Below are positions 22,219 through 30,310 of a stretch of 31,006 nucleotides of DNA, piece by piece. This stretch comes from Candidatus Pacearchaeota archaeon. GTDB lineage: Archaea; Nanobdellota; Nanobdellia; UBA10117; JABICX01. The stretch spans positions 1 to 31,006 of the forward strand of contig JAFCCX010000001.1 in NCBI GenBank assembly GCA_017609995.1, in the 5' to 3' direction. Each line of letters starts with the position of its first letter. The first letter of the stretch is position 1. Made by a program: the position numbers and the translations under genes. The notes under the pieces are model-generated. The model made no database searches and was not told the DNA's origin. It was given only the letters and a program-made list of their open reading frames with translations.

Positions 22219-22611
22219 ATGGAAGATTACGCTATATATGTTGGCGGTAAGCCATTTATGAATTATGTAACTGCAGTGGTTATGCAATTTACTACTAAAG
22301 GAGCAGATAAAGTTGTTATTAAAGCTCGAGGTAAGTTCATAAGCCGAGCAGTTGATGTTGCAGAAGTTGTCAAAAGTAGATTTTTAAGAGATCAAGTTGC
22401 TGTTGAAGGAATGGAGATGGATTCTGAGGAATTTACAAACAAAGAAGGAAAACAAGTTCGAGTTTCAACATTAGATATTACTCTTGGAAGAGTAGAGAGT
22501 AAACCAGCACCTGAACCAGCTCCAAAAGCTGAAAAACCAAAGAAAGAAGAACCTGCTGAAGAAGAGACACCTGCAGAAGAGACTGAAGAAGCTGAAAAGG
22601 AAGCTAAATAG
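22219..22611 (+). CDS. alba: Alba chromatin/RNA-binding protein with acidic tail
   Basis: Alba coats DNA and also binds RNA as a dimer. The N-terminal ~93 residues are a full Alba domain: YVGGKPFMNYVTAVVMQF, VVIKARGKFISRAVDVAEVV with the lysine region that touches nucleic acid, KSRFLRDQV, and the end VRVSTLDITLGRV. After that comes a tail of ~37 residues rich in Pro, Ala, Glu and Lys, unusual for a protein normally about 90-100 residues long. GAGGT lies about 10 nt before the ATG. A small GAAGC/GCTTC hairpin with a T-run follows the stop. Confidence 0.94.
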   Translation: MEDYAIYVGGKPFMNYVTAVVMQFTTKGADKVVIKARGKFISRAVDVAEVVKSRFLRDQVAVEGMEMDSEEFTNKEGKQVRVSTLDITLGRVESKPAPEPAPKAEKPKKEEPAEEETPAEETEEAEKEAK

Positions 22612-22626
22612 GCTTCTGCTTTTTTA
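22600..22626 (+). terminator. Hairpin plus T-run after alba
   Basis: GAAGC/GCTTC (22600-22604 and 22612-22616) spans the alba stop codon and is followed by TTTTTT at 22621-22626. This is a weak candidate terminator; T-runs alone can terminate archaeal transcription. Confidence 0.35.
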
Positions 22627-22635
22627 ATTTTTAAA

Positions 22636-22917
22636 ATGGTAAAGCTAAGTGAAATAACAGACAGAATAAATACAAGTGATTTGAGTTTTTCAGGAATTGA
22701 AGAAATTCTTTTGAAAATTAAAAATGAAAAGCAATTAGATGATTTTAAAGCTGGTCTTTCTGATGGTCTATATGGTAGACCTTTTAAGGGGAAAAGAAAG
22801 TTCTATAAATTAGGTTATCCTCAAGGTGAAAAAATTATTGATATGAGAAGTATACGAGTAGCTAGTATACGTTTGGCATATATGGTTGATGAAAAAAGAA
22901 GGACACTTACTCCCTGA
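22636..22917 (+). CDS. Unrecognised 93-aa protein
   Basis: I do not recognise this protein. It is basic and mostly helical at the start (VKLSEITDRINTSDLSFSG, IEEILLKIKNEKQLDDFKAG). A Gly/Lys-rich segment (GLYGRPFKGKRKFYKLGYPQ) follows, then a C-terminal part with many Arg. It comes 24 nt after alba, and its last 11 nt overlap the end of the convergent HTH gene. Confidence 0.65.
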   Translation: MVKLSEITDRINTSDLSFSGIEEILLKIKNEKQLDDFKAGLSDGLYGRPFKGKRKFYKLGYPQGEKIIDMRSIRVASIRLAYMVDEKRRTLTP

Positions 22918-23845
22918 ATTCTACATCATCTACAATTCCATCTGAGTCAAGGTCAATTCCTTCTACAACCTTAGCTATATACTTAGAATCATGTTTGTTT
23001 CCAGCTGTTATCTGGCTAAAGCCTTTTAGAAAAGCAATAATAGCTGCCCGTGTTCCAGCATGCCTTCGACCAGCAATCCAGAGAACATGTTTTTTCTCAT
23101 TATATGGATTTGGTGCTTTTACAATCATACCATGACTTTCTTCTAAATAAGTTGTTTGAGATAAATTTGAATGAATTGCCCAGTTCTGGTTTGCATCAAA
23201 ATTAATTGGAAGTTTTCCATTGATTTTTTGAGAAATGCTATTGACAATTGGCCCACCAATTATGATAATATTGTTCTCTTCAAGATCTGTATCATGAACT
23301 TCTGTATCTAATCTAACATTTAATTTAGGAACATAATTTAAGAAAGTGCCTAGAAACAGAGCAAAATCAATACCATAATAGCCATCTCTTGACCTAGCTC
23401 TTTGCGGTCCATGTGGATCTGGGCTTCCGACAATAATTAATGCATTTAGTTCTCCATTTTTAATAAATGGTTCTAGGAATTTCCTGTGTTGTGTTTTAAG
23501 GTGAGATAAACCCTTATGCATTGGCTTAAACTCACCAAGTTTGAAGTAAAAAGCAGATTCAGTTAAACCATAGAAGGTTGTTAGTGCTCCATGTATTCTT
23601 TTATGTTCAACTGCATTAATTAAGCCAGCTCTTTCAAGTTTTCGTATATGATAGTACACTTTTTGCTCATGAACCTTCAATTTTTTCGCAATTTCAATAG
23701 GATAAGCAGGCTTTTCCTTTAGAATTTTAAGTATCTCATTACTAAGCTCAGAAGCTAGAGTTTTGAGTTGCTCTCGCTTTATTTCAATAGTAGGTAAAGA
23801 TAAGATTTCATTCTTTTTTTGCTGAATTATGTAGTCTGTAGCCAT
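22907..23845 (-). CDS. Winged-HTH protein with large C-terminal domain ending in an EF-hand loop
   Basis: The 312-residue protein has an ArsR/MarR-like winged helix at about residues 30-95 (LSNEILKILKEKPAYPIEIA, KKLKVHEQKVYYHIRKLERA, GLINAVEHKRIHGALTTFYG). The middle part (residues 100-290) is alpha/beta and contains IIIIGGPIVNSISQKINGKL and HVLWIAGRRHAGTRAAIIAF, which remind me of the non-enzymatic domain found in some archaeal S-layer proteins. It ends with a full EF-hand calcium loop, DLDSDGIVDDVE at 298-309. No membrane segment or signal peptide is seen. It is divergent from glmS across 75 bp with an inverted repeat, so control of glmS is possible but not shown. Confidence 0.82.
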   Translation of the reverse strand: MATDYIIQQKKNEILSLPTIEIKREQLKTLASELSNEILKILKEKPAYPIEIAKKLKVHEQKVYYHIRKLERAGLINAVEHKRIHGALTTFYGLTESAFYFKLGEFKPMHKGLSHLKTQHRKFLEPFIKNGELNALIIVGSPDPHGPQRARSRDGYYGIDFALFLGTFLNYVPKLNVRLDTEVHDTDLEENNIIIIGGPIVNSISQKINGKLPINFDANQNWAIHSNLSQTTYLEESHGMIVKAPNPYNEKKHVLWIAGRRHAGTRAAIIAFLKGFSQITAGNKHDSKYIAKVVEGIDLDSDGIVDDVEFRE

Positions 23846-23865
23846 TATAACTTCCTTTTTAATAG

Positions 23866-23884
23866 TTCTAAAGTTTTTTTAGAA
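23866..23884. promoter_or_regulatory. Inverted repeat between the HTH gene and glmS (candidate operator)
   Basis: TTCTAAA-GTTTT-TTTAGAA is a perfect 7-bp inverted repeat. It lies directly upstream of the glmS TATA element and next to the probable TATA of the minus-strand HTH gene (about 23855-23863). Its place suits binding by the adjacent HTH protein. Confidence 0.5.
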
Positions 23885-23888
23885 GTCG

Positions 23889-23897
23889 TTTAATAAA
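23889..23897 (+). promoter_or_regulatory. TATA box for the glmS operon
   Basis: TTTAATAAA is 24-32 nt before the glmS ATG at 23921. Confidence 0.5.
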
Positions 23898-23920
23898 AGC
23901 ATTTCTTTAGTAGACTCAAC

Positions 23921-25690
23921 ATGTGTGGCATCATAGGATATTTTGGAACGCGAAGCGCACCACCACTTCTTGTAAAAGCCTTGAAAACACTAGAATATAG
24001 AGGTTATGATTCTTGGGGTATTGCTATAAAACACGGAAAAGAAATAAAATTGCATAAAAAAGTAGGAAAAATTGGTGAAGAAACTAAAGTTCCTTTTGCT
24101 GGTGTTGAAACAACAATTGGAATTGGCCATACAAGATGGGCAACTCATGGTTCAGTAACAGATGCTAATGCTCACCCACATTTTTCAACAGATGAAAAGG
24201 TTGCTGTTGTTCATAATGGCGTTGTTGAAAATTATCAGGAAATAAGAGAAAATCTTCAGAAGCAAGGCTTCAAATTCAGGTCAGATACAGATACAGAGGT
24301 TATACCGCTTCTAATTGAGAATTACATGAAAAAAGGTCTAACTTTGTATGATGCTTTTAAATTAACTCTAAAAGACCTTGTTGGAAGATATGCTATTGTT
24401 GTTTTATGTGCTGAAAGTAATGAAATTATCGCTGCAAGAAATGGCTCACCACTTGTTGTTGGACAAGGGTATAATGAAACATTTATTGCGTCAGATATGC
24501 CTGCTTTTTTAGACCATACAAAGAAAGTTATTTACTTAAAAGATCATGATATTGTTAGAATTACTTCTTCTGAAACTACAATTTTTAATCTTGAAGATAA
24601 TATGCTTGTAAAACGAGAAGTTGATACAATAGAATGGGATGCTGAGCAAGCAAAAAAAGGCGATTTTAAGCATTTTATGATTAAAGAAATCCTTGAGCAA
24701 GTTGAAGTTGTTGAACGAACATTATCTCGAGATATGACTGAAATTGAAGATTTTGCTAAGGAAATAAAAAGTGCTGATAAAGTTCTAATGGTTGCGTGTG
24801 GAACAGCCTCTTACGCTTGCATGGCTGCAAGTTACATATTCGCTAAGGTCGCCAAGATAAGTGCTAATGTTATTAGCGGAGCAGAATTCAAGTATTTTGC
24901 AGATTTCATTACTCCTAAAACAGTAGTTATCGCTGTCTCTCAATCAGGTGAGACAGCTGATGTTCTAGAATCAATTCAAGCAGCAAAAGAAAAGGGAGCT
25001 AAGATACTCGCTGTTATTAATGTCCGAGGGTCAACAATAACAAGAGCGTCAGATAAAGTTGTTATAACTCAAGCTGGCCCAGAGATTTGTGTGCTTTCAA
25101 CAAAAGCATATACTGCTCAGGTTCTTGTTCTAAGTTTAATTGCACATGCTGTTGCAGGTACTCTGAAAGAAGGTACAGAAAATGCTAAAGATTTAATTAA
25201 GAATTTGTATAATTTAACTTCAAAAAGCATGAGAGATTATATCCAACAACTAGCTGAGAGATTAAGATATTCTCAACATCTTTTCTTAATTGGAAGGAAT
25301 CTTCAGTATCCAACAGCAATTGAATCTGCTTTGAAAATTAAAGAAGTTTCATATATTCATGCAGAAGCTTTTGCTGGCGGAGATTTGAAGCATGGAACAA
25401 TAGCACTAATTGAGTATGGAACACCTTGCATTGTTTTTACATCAGAAGATACAGAGCAAGAAGTTCTAATTAATGCTGCTGAAGTCAAAGCCAGAGGGGG
25501 TTATATCATCGGAGTAGGACCAAATAACAACGAGTTGTTTGATTTCTATGTCAAAGTCAGGGAAGCAGATGAGTTTAACTCAATTTGTCAGGTTATTCCA
25601 ATGCAGATTCTAGCTTATCAGTTAGCTTTACTTCGTGGGAAAGACCCAGATAAGCCAAGAAATCTAGCAAAAAGTGTGGTTGTAAAATGA
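23921..25690 (+). CDS. glmS: Glutamine-fructose-6-phosphate aminotransferase
   Basis: Makes glucosamine-6-phosphate from fructose-6-phosphate and glutamine, the entry step to UDP-GlcNAc. The 589 residues begin MCGIIGYFG, with Cys2 as the amidotransferase nucleophile, and contain GHTRWATHG and VVHNGVVENYQEIRE of the glutaminase domain. Two SIS isomerase domains follow (VACGTASYA, VIAVSQSGETADVLESI, LSTKAYTAQ), and the C-terminus is DPDKPRNLAKSVVVK. Length is normal for the family. It is the first gene of a long unit, and its stop overlaps the glmM-like start by 4 nt (ATGA). Confidence 0.97.
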   Translation: MCGIIGYFGTRSAPPLLVKALKTLEYRGYDSWGIAIKHGKEIKLHKKVGKIGEETKVPFAGVETTIGIGHTRWATHGSVTDANAHPHFSTDEKVAVVHNGVVENYQEIRENLQKQGFKFRSDTDTEVIPLLIENYMKKGLTLYDAFKLTLKDLVGRYAIVVLCAESNEIIAARNGSPLVVGQGYNETFIASDMPAFLDHTKKVIYLKDHDIVRITSSETTIFNLEDNMLVKREVDTIEWDAEQAKKGDFKHFMIKEILEQVEVVERTLSRDMTEIEDFAKEIKSADKVLMVACGTASYACMAASYIFAKVAKISANVISGAEFKYFADFITPKTVVIAVSQSGETADVLESIQAAKEKGAKILAVINVRGSTITRASDKVVITQAGPEICVLSTKAYTAQVLVLSLIAHAVAGTLKEGTENAKDLIKNLYNLTSKSMRDYIQQLAERLRYSQHLFLIGRNLQYPTAIESALKIKEVSYIHAEAFAGGDLKHGTIALIEYGTPCIVFTSEDTEQEVLINAAEVKARGGYIIGVGPNNNELFDFYVKVREADEFNSICQVIPMQILAYQLALLRGKDPDKPRNLAKSVVVK

Positions 25691-27012
25691 ACATGCAAGT
25701 TTTTAAACCAAATGATGTTCGGGGAGTTTACCCAGTTGAGTTAGACGAGTCTTTTGCATATGGTTTAGGCAGAGCAATTGCAACTGTTTGGCCCGGAAAG
25801 ATTGTAGTTGGCGGAGATGGAAGAATTAGCACACCAGCTTTAAGAAAAAGTTTGATAAATGGATTAGTTGATTCTGGTGCTGAAGTAATTGATCTCAGAT
25901 TAACACCAACACCAATGGTTTGTTTTGCAGTAAGACATTTAGAAGCAGATTTAGGAATTAATATTACTGCGTCTCACAATCCACCAGAATATAATGGATT
26001 CAAATTTTTAGATTCTAAAGGAAGAGCATTCAATACTTTTGATGAGCTTAAGAAGACACTTGATTCTTCTAATTTCAAGAACAATTGCGGTAATCTAGAA
26101 GAAATAGATCTTAAAAAAGAATATGTAGATTATCTAACTTCTAAAATCAAAACTAAACTAAACTTCAAAATTGTTGCTGATTTTGGAAATGCTGTACCTG
26201 GAATTATTTTCCCCGCTGTTTTTGAGAAAGTGGGACTCAAAGTTATTCCTCTTTTCGCAGAACTAGATGGAGATTTTCCAAACCATCTTCCAAATCCAGA
26301 AAGTGAAAAATATCTCCAAGATGTTATGGCGAAAGTAAAAGAAGAAAAAGCTGACTTTGGTGTTTCATTTGATGGAGATGGAGATAGAGTTGCTGTAATT
26401 AATTCTAATGGTGAAATAATCCCCTCAGAGCTGTCATTTGCTGCACTAATTCATTCTAAAAAAGGAAAATATGTTCAAGATAGTTTGATTTCCAGAAAGA
26501 TTCGCGATTTTGTAAATGAAAGAGGTAGTGAACTTACTATTTGTCGTGTTGGACATACTTTTGTTATACAAAAGATGAAAGAAACAGACTCAGATATTGG
26601 TGGAGAGTTATCTGGACATTTCTACTTCAAAGAGATTGAGTATGTCGATGATGCTTGTTTTGCAACTTTAAAGATTTTGGAAGCTATTACAAAAATATCT
26701 CTAAAAGATCTTGCTACGAGATTACCAAAATATTATTCAAATATATCACGTGATAATCGAATTACCTTTCATGGAGATAAGGAAGCATATATAGAGAAAC
26801 TAGCTAAACAATTCAAGGACCAAGGTTTTGAAACAGACCGCCTTGACGGAGTTCGTATTCTTATGCCCAGGGGTGGGTGGTTGCTGGTTAGAGCTAGTAA
26901 TACAGAACCAGTTTTAATCTATAGTTATGAATCATCAGACAAAGCAGAATTCGAAGAACTTAAAACAATTATGGATAATATATTAGTTGAGGTAAAAAAT
27001 GCAGGAAATTGA
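25687..27012 (+). CDS. glmM: Phosphoglucosamine/phosphomannomutase
   Basis: Alpha-D-phosphohexomutase of 441 residues. The active-site serine is S96 in NITASHNPPEYNGFK; the metal loop is DGDGDR (D229, D231, D233); the sugar-binding loop is GGELSGHFYF; the phosphate-binding end is RASNTEP. Members of this family use glucosamine-, mannose- or glucose-phosphates. Direct coupling to glmS favours the glucosamine-6-P to glucosamine-1-P reaction here, so the symbol is context-based. It overlaps glmS by 4 nt and porC by 14 nt. Confidence 0.9.
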   Translation: MNMQVFKPNDVRGVYPVELDESFAYGLGRAIATVWPGKIVVGGDGRISTPALRKSLINGLVDSGAEVIDLRLTPTPMVCFAVRHLEADLGINITASHNPPEYNGFKFLDSKGRAFNTFDELKKTLDSSNFKNNCGNLEEIDLKKEYVDYLTSKIKTKLNFKIVADFGNAVPGIIFPAVFEKVGLKVIPLFAELDGDFPNHLPNPESEKYLQDVMAKVKEEKADFGVSFDGDGDRVAVINSNGEIIPSELSFAALIHSKKGKYVQDSLISRKIRDFVNERGSELTICRVGHTFVIQKMKETDSDIGGELSGHFYFKEIEYVDDACFATLKILEAITKISLKDLATRLPKYYSNISRDNRITFHGDKEAYIEKLAKQFKDQGFETDRLDGVRILMPRGGWLLVRASNTEPVLIYSYESSDKAEFEELKTIMDNILVEVKNAGN

Positions 27013-27475
27013 AATACTTGGTAGAGGTGGACAAGGTGCAGTTACAACTGCATATATTCTAGCTGAAGCTATATTCCTAGAAGGAAAGTTCTCACAAGCT
27101 TTTCCATTTTTTGGAGTAGAAAGGCAAGGATCACCTGTTTTTGGTTATGTTCGAATCTCAGATAAAAACAGCTTCCCAATCCAGCATGTTTACAAACCAG
27201 AGATTTCTGTTGTTTTTGAGAAGTCACTTATAAAACTTGCTAAGGGAAAAAGACTAATCAGTAGTCCTAAGACTGTGGATGCTCAGAAGATTGCAATAGA
27301 AACCATTGGTAAGCCAGTATTTGGTACAGTATTACTAGGTGCTCTAGTTAAGAGCACAAAAGTTTGTAAACCTAAATCAGTTGAAAAAGCAATAAAGAAA
27401 ATGTTTGATTGCAAAGAAACAGCTGACAAGAATATCAAAGCATTTAGGAGAGGTTATGATGAAACAACTAATTGA
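26999..27475 (+). CDS. porC: Pyruvate:ferredoxin oxidoreductase, gamma subunit
   Basis: Gamma subunit of the 2-oxoacid:ferredoxin oxidoreductase that converts pyruvate and CoA to acetyl-CoA, CO2 and reduced ferredoxin. The 158 residues show the family start EILGRGGQGAVTTAYILAEA and FPFFGVERQGSPVFGYVRIS. It is slightly shorter than usual (about 180). GAGGT precedes the ATG by 5 nt. It overlaps glmM by 14 nt and porA by 20 nt. Because only pyruvate-type operons are known to me in this order, POR is preferred over other 2-oxoacids. Confidence 0.9.
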   Translation: MQEIEILGRGGQGAVTTAYILAEAIFLEGKFSQAFPFFGVERQGSPVFGYVRISDKNSFPIQHVYKPEISVVFEKSLIKLAKGKRLISSPKTVDAQKIAIETIGKPVFGTVLLGALVKSTKVCKPKSVEKAIKKMFDCKETADKNIKAFRRGYDETTN

Positions 27476-28565
27476 AGGTAGTCATGCAGTAGCTGAAATG
27501 GTTAGGTTATGTGGACCAAAAGTTATTGCTGCATTTCCAATTACACCACAAACTCATATTGTAGAAAAACTTGCAGAGATAGTTGCACAAAAGAAACTTG
27601 ATGCACAGTTTATAAATGTTGAATCAGAGTTTTCAGCAATCTCAGTTATACTTGGAGCTCAAGCTGCAGGTGTTAGAACATTCACAGCAACTGCATCTCA
27701 AGGCTTAGCTTTGATGCATGAAGTTTTACATGCAACATCTGGATTAAGAATGCCACTAGTAATGGTTGTTGCTAATCGAGCACTCTCAGCTCCTATTAAT
27801 ATTTGGGGAGATCAATCAGATTCAGTTGCACAAAGAGATACTGGTTGGATACAGCTTTATGCAGAATCTATTCAAGAAGCAGCTGATTTAATTCCACAAG
27901 CTTACAAGATTGCAGAGAAAGCTCAGCTACCTGTTATGGTTTGCATGGACGGGTATTATTTAACTCACACAAAAGAAGTTGCAGATATACCAACTTCTTT
28001 GAAAGGATTTTTAGGAAATTACAAACCAAAAATAGTTCTTGATCCAAAGAAACCAATTACAATTGGTCCACTTGCTAATCCAGATTATTTCCAGGAAATC
28101 AAGAAAGAACAAGATAAAGCATTAAGAGATTCAGATAAGATTGTTAGCAAAGTTGCAAAAGAATATTCAACTAAATTCAAACGAAAGCAAACTGGATTAG
28201 TTGAAGGTTACAAACTCAAAGATGCTGAATATGTTTTTGTTTCAATGGGTTCAATAATCACAAATGCAAAACTTGTTGTTGACCAACTAAGAAAAGAAGG
28301 AGACAAAGTTGGAATTCTAAAGATTGGTTGTTTTAGACCATTCCCTGCAAAAGAAATTAAAAAAGCTCTTTCTGGAAAACAAGTTGCTGTTTTTGAAAAA
28401 GAAAGCTACAGAGCACTTTATTCAGAAGTCAAAGCAAGTGTTCCAGATGCAAAAATAGTAAGTTATGTCGGTGGACTTGGTGGAAGAGATATTACAGTAA
28501 ATCATGTTAGAACAATGTTCAACTTAGAAAAGAAAAAGGATGGTGATGAGTTATGGGTGGCTTAA
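27456..28565 (+). CDS. porA: Pyruvate:ferredoxin oxidoreductase, alpha subunit
   Basis: Alpha subunit, 369 residues. Conserved parts are the pyrimidine-binding AAFPITPQTHIVEKLAEIV, NVESEFSAISVILGAQAAG, FTATASQGLALMHEVLH and NIWGDQSDSVAQRDTGWIQ, and the C-terminal domain GGLGGRDITVNHV. The start is one of two adjacent ATG codons (27456 or 27459), both preceded by TTAGGAGAGG; the frame is open further upstream within porC, but the N-terminus KQLIEGSHAVAEMV fits the family. It overlaps porB by 13 nt. Confidence 0.95.
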   Translation: MMKQLIEGSHAVAEMVRLCGPKVIAAFPITPQTHIVEKLAEIVAQKKLDAQFINVESEFSAISVILGAQAAGVRTFTATASQGLALMHEVLHATSGLRMPLVMVVANRALSAPINIWGDQSDSVAQRDTGWIQLYAESIQEAADLIPQAYKIAEKAQLPVMVCMDGYYLTHTKEVADIPTSLKGFLGNYKPKIVLDPKKPITIGPLANPDYFQEIKKEQDKALRDSDKIVSKVAKEYSTKFKRKQTGLVEGYKLKDAEYVFVSMGSIITNAKLVVDQLRKEGDKVGILKIGCFRPFPAKEIKKALSGKQVAVFEKESYRALYSEVKASVPDAKIVSYVGGLGGRDITVNHVRTMFNLEKKKDGDELWVA

Positions 28566-29329
28566 AGACTGGACATAATACTTGTGTAGGATGTGGCGCA
28601 GCAGTAATAACTCACATGATGTTAGCTGCAGTAGAAGAAAAAGTAGGTAAAGATTACATTATAGTTGGAACAACAGGATGCATGGAAGTTACAACTGCAA
28701 TTTATCCGAAGACCTTCTGGAAAGCACCATATATCCACGTAGTTTTTGAAAACTCACCAGCTGTTGCAACAGGAGTTGCTGCAGCAATTAAAGCTCAGAA
28801 AAAGAAAACAAAAGTAATTGTTCTTGCAGGTGATGGTGGAACTTATGATATTGGTTTTGGCGCTTTATCTGGAATGCTGGAAAGAGGAGATAATGTAACT
28901 TACATTTGTTATGATAATGGAGCTTACATGAACACTGGAATTCAAAGAAGTTCTGCAACACCAAAAGGTGCTTGGACAACAACTTCTCCCGCTGGAAAAG
29001 GCCAGAAAAAGAAAGATATCCTATCAATTGTTGCTGCACATAATATTCCTTATGTTGCTTCTGCAAGTTTAGCAAATCCTGCTGATTTCAAAAGAAAAAT
29101 TCAGAAAGCTCTTGATAATCAACCAAGTTTTGTTGTAGTTGATGCTCCTTGCCCTCCAGGATGGGGGTACAAGCCAGGAAAAACAATGGAACTAGCAAGA
29201 TTAGCTGTAGAAACAGGTGTCTGGCCTGTTCTTGAAATTGAGAACGGCAAGAGGATTGTTAATATAAAGCCAACTAAGAAACCTAGTGAATACTTTAAAA
29301 CACAAAAGAGGTTTTCAAAACGATGTTAA
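28553..29329 (+). CDS. porB: Pyruvate:ferredoxin oxidoreductase, beta subunit
   Basis: Thiamine-diphosphate and [4Fe-4S]-binding subunit, 258 residues. Cluster ligands are visible in NTCVGCGAA and GTTGCME, with a further Cys in DAPCPPGW. The ThDP motif is GDGGTYDIGFGALSGMLERG then NVTYICYDNGAYMNTG. With porC and porA it makes the catalytic enzyme. No porD (delta, two-cluster ferredoxin) gene lies next to them in this window. It overlaps the methyltransferase gene by 7 nt. Confidence 0.95.
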   Translation: MGGLKTGHNTCVGCGAAVITHMMLAAVEEKVGKDYIIVGTTGCMEVTTAIYPKTFWKAPYIHVVFENSPAVATGVAAAIKAQKKKTKVIVLAGDGGTYDIGFGALSGMLERGDNVTYICYDNGAYMNTGIQRSSATPKGAWTTTSPAGKGQKKKDILSIVAAHNIPYVASASLANPADFKRKIQKALDNQPSFVVVDAPCPPGWGYKPGKTMELARLAVETGVWPVLEIENGKRIVNIKPTKKPSEYFKTQKRFSKRC

Positions 29330-29931
29330 CTAGAGAAAAATTATTAGAAAAGCTGAAGAAGACTGTGTTGAAGACACAAATAATAATTGAAGCTTTTGAG
29401 GATGTTGATAGAGCAGATTTTGTTTTACCAGAACATAAAAAGAACGCCTATATTGATGAACCACTTCCAATTCTTGCTGAACAAACAATTTCACAACCAA
29501 CAACTGTTGCTATAATGACTGAAATATTAAAGCCAGCAATCGGAATGAAAATACTTGAAGTTGGAACAGGGTCTGGTTATCAAACAGCGATTTTAGCTGA
29601 GGTTGTTGGAAAAAAAGGAAAAATATACACTCTTGAACGAATCCCTGAACTTTTTGAATTTGCAAAGAAAAATTTAGAAGAATATGAAAACATTGAAAAC
29701 TTTTATGGAAATGGTGTAGATGGTTTCCCTTCTTGGGCACCATATGATAGAATTATAGTTACTGCAGATGCAACTGAAGTTTCAGATTACTTACTTTATC
29801 AGCTTAAGCCAGAAGGAATATTAATTATTCCTGTAAACGGAGAATTGATGAAAATAGAAAAAACAGAATGGGGAGATAAGAAAGAGACACCAATGGGTAA
29901 CTTTAGTTTTGTTCCGCTGGTTAAGGACTAG
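29323..29931 (+). CDS. pcm: Protein-L-isoaspartate O-methyltransferase
   Basis: SAM-dependent repair enzyme that methylates isoaspartyl residues in damaged proteins. The 202 residues include AFEDVDRADFVLPEHKKNAY, the substrate region LAEQTISQPTTVAIM, and the SAM-binding motif ILEVGTGSGYQTAILAEVVG followed by YTLERIPEL. The C-terminal part (YDRIIVTADATEVSDYLLYQ then LKPEGILIIPV) is normal. It overlaps porB by 7 nt and so belongs to the same unit. Confidence 0.94.
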   Translation: MLTREKLLEKLKKTVLKTQIIIEAFEDVDRADFVLPEHKKNAYIDEPLPILAEQTISQPTTVAIMTEILKPAIGMKILEVGTGSGYQTAILAEVVGKKGKIYTLERIPELFEFAKKNLEEYENIENFYGNGVDGFPSWAPYDRIIVTADATEVSDYLLYQLKPEGILIIPVNGELMKIEKTEWGDKKETPMGNFSFVPLVKD

Positions 29932-29950
29932 AAATTTTTATTAAGGACTA
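29921..29950 (+). repeat. 10-nt direct repeat at the pcm stop
   Basis: TTAAGGACTA occurs at 29921-29930, including the pcm stop, and again at 29941-29950. The second copy's AGGA lies in the leader of the next gene. It may be a small slippage duplication. Confidence 0.45.
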
Positions 29951-29965
29951 ACGAGGTAAATTAGT

Positions 29966-30310
29966 ATGAAGATTGATTTTGCAGGAGAAAAGATTTCTGA
30001 TGCTGATAAGGCATATATTGAAAAAACAATTGCGAAGACTCATGAAGCTGAGCAGATTAAGCAAATAAAAATACACATTAAAGAGTATGAAAAGTCAGGT
30101 TTGCGTGGTAAATATGATATTCATGTTGAAGTTATGACTGCGATAGGTATTTTTCACTCAGAAGGTGTTTCTTGGCTTTTCCGTCTAGCTGTTAAGCAAG
30201 CAATAGGCCGAATTGCTAGTCAGCTTAGAAAGAAAATACGAAAAGAAGATAAGATATCTCTATTGAAAAGACTGGCAAAAATCAAGGATATTATGCCGAG
30301 ACTAAAATGA
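29966..30310 (+). CDS. Possible ribosome-hibernation (HPF/S30EA-like) protein, 114 aa
   Basis: The N-terminal half is mixed (MKIDFAGEKISDADKAYIEK, QIKQIKIHIKEYEKSG, KYDIHVEV), and the C-terminal half is a long basic helix (LAVKQAIGRIASQLRKKIRK). The order beta-helix-beta-beta-beta-helix with a final AI.RI..QLRKKI resembles the HPF/RaiA fold, whose members bind ribosomes. I cannot confirm homology by eye, so the name is a suggestion. GAGGT lies about 10 nt before the ATG. It is followed with a 4-nt overlap by a small membrane protein. Confidence 0.45.
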   Translation: MKIDFAGEKISDADKAYIEKTIAKTHEAEQIKQIKIHIKEYEKSGLRGKYDIHVEVMTAIGIFHSEGVSWLFRLAVKQAIGRIASQLRKKIRKEDKISLLKRLAKIKDIMPRLK

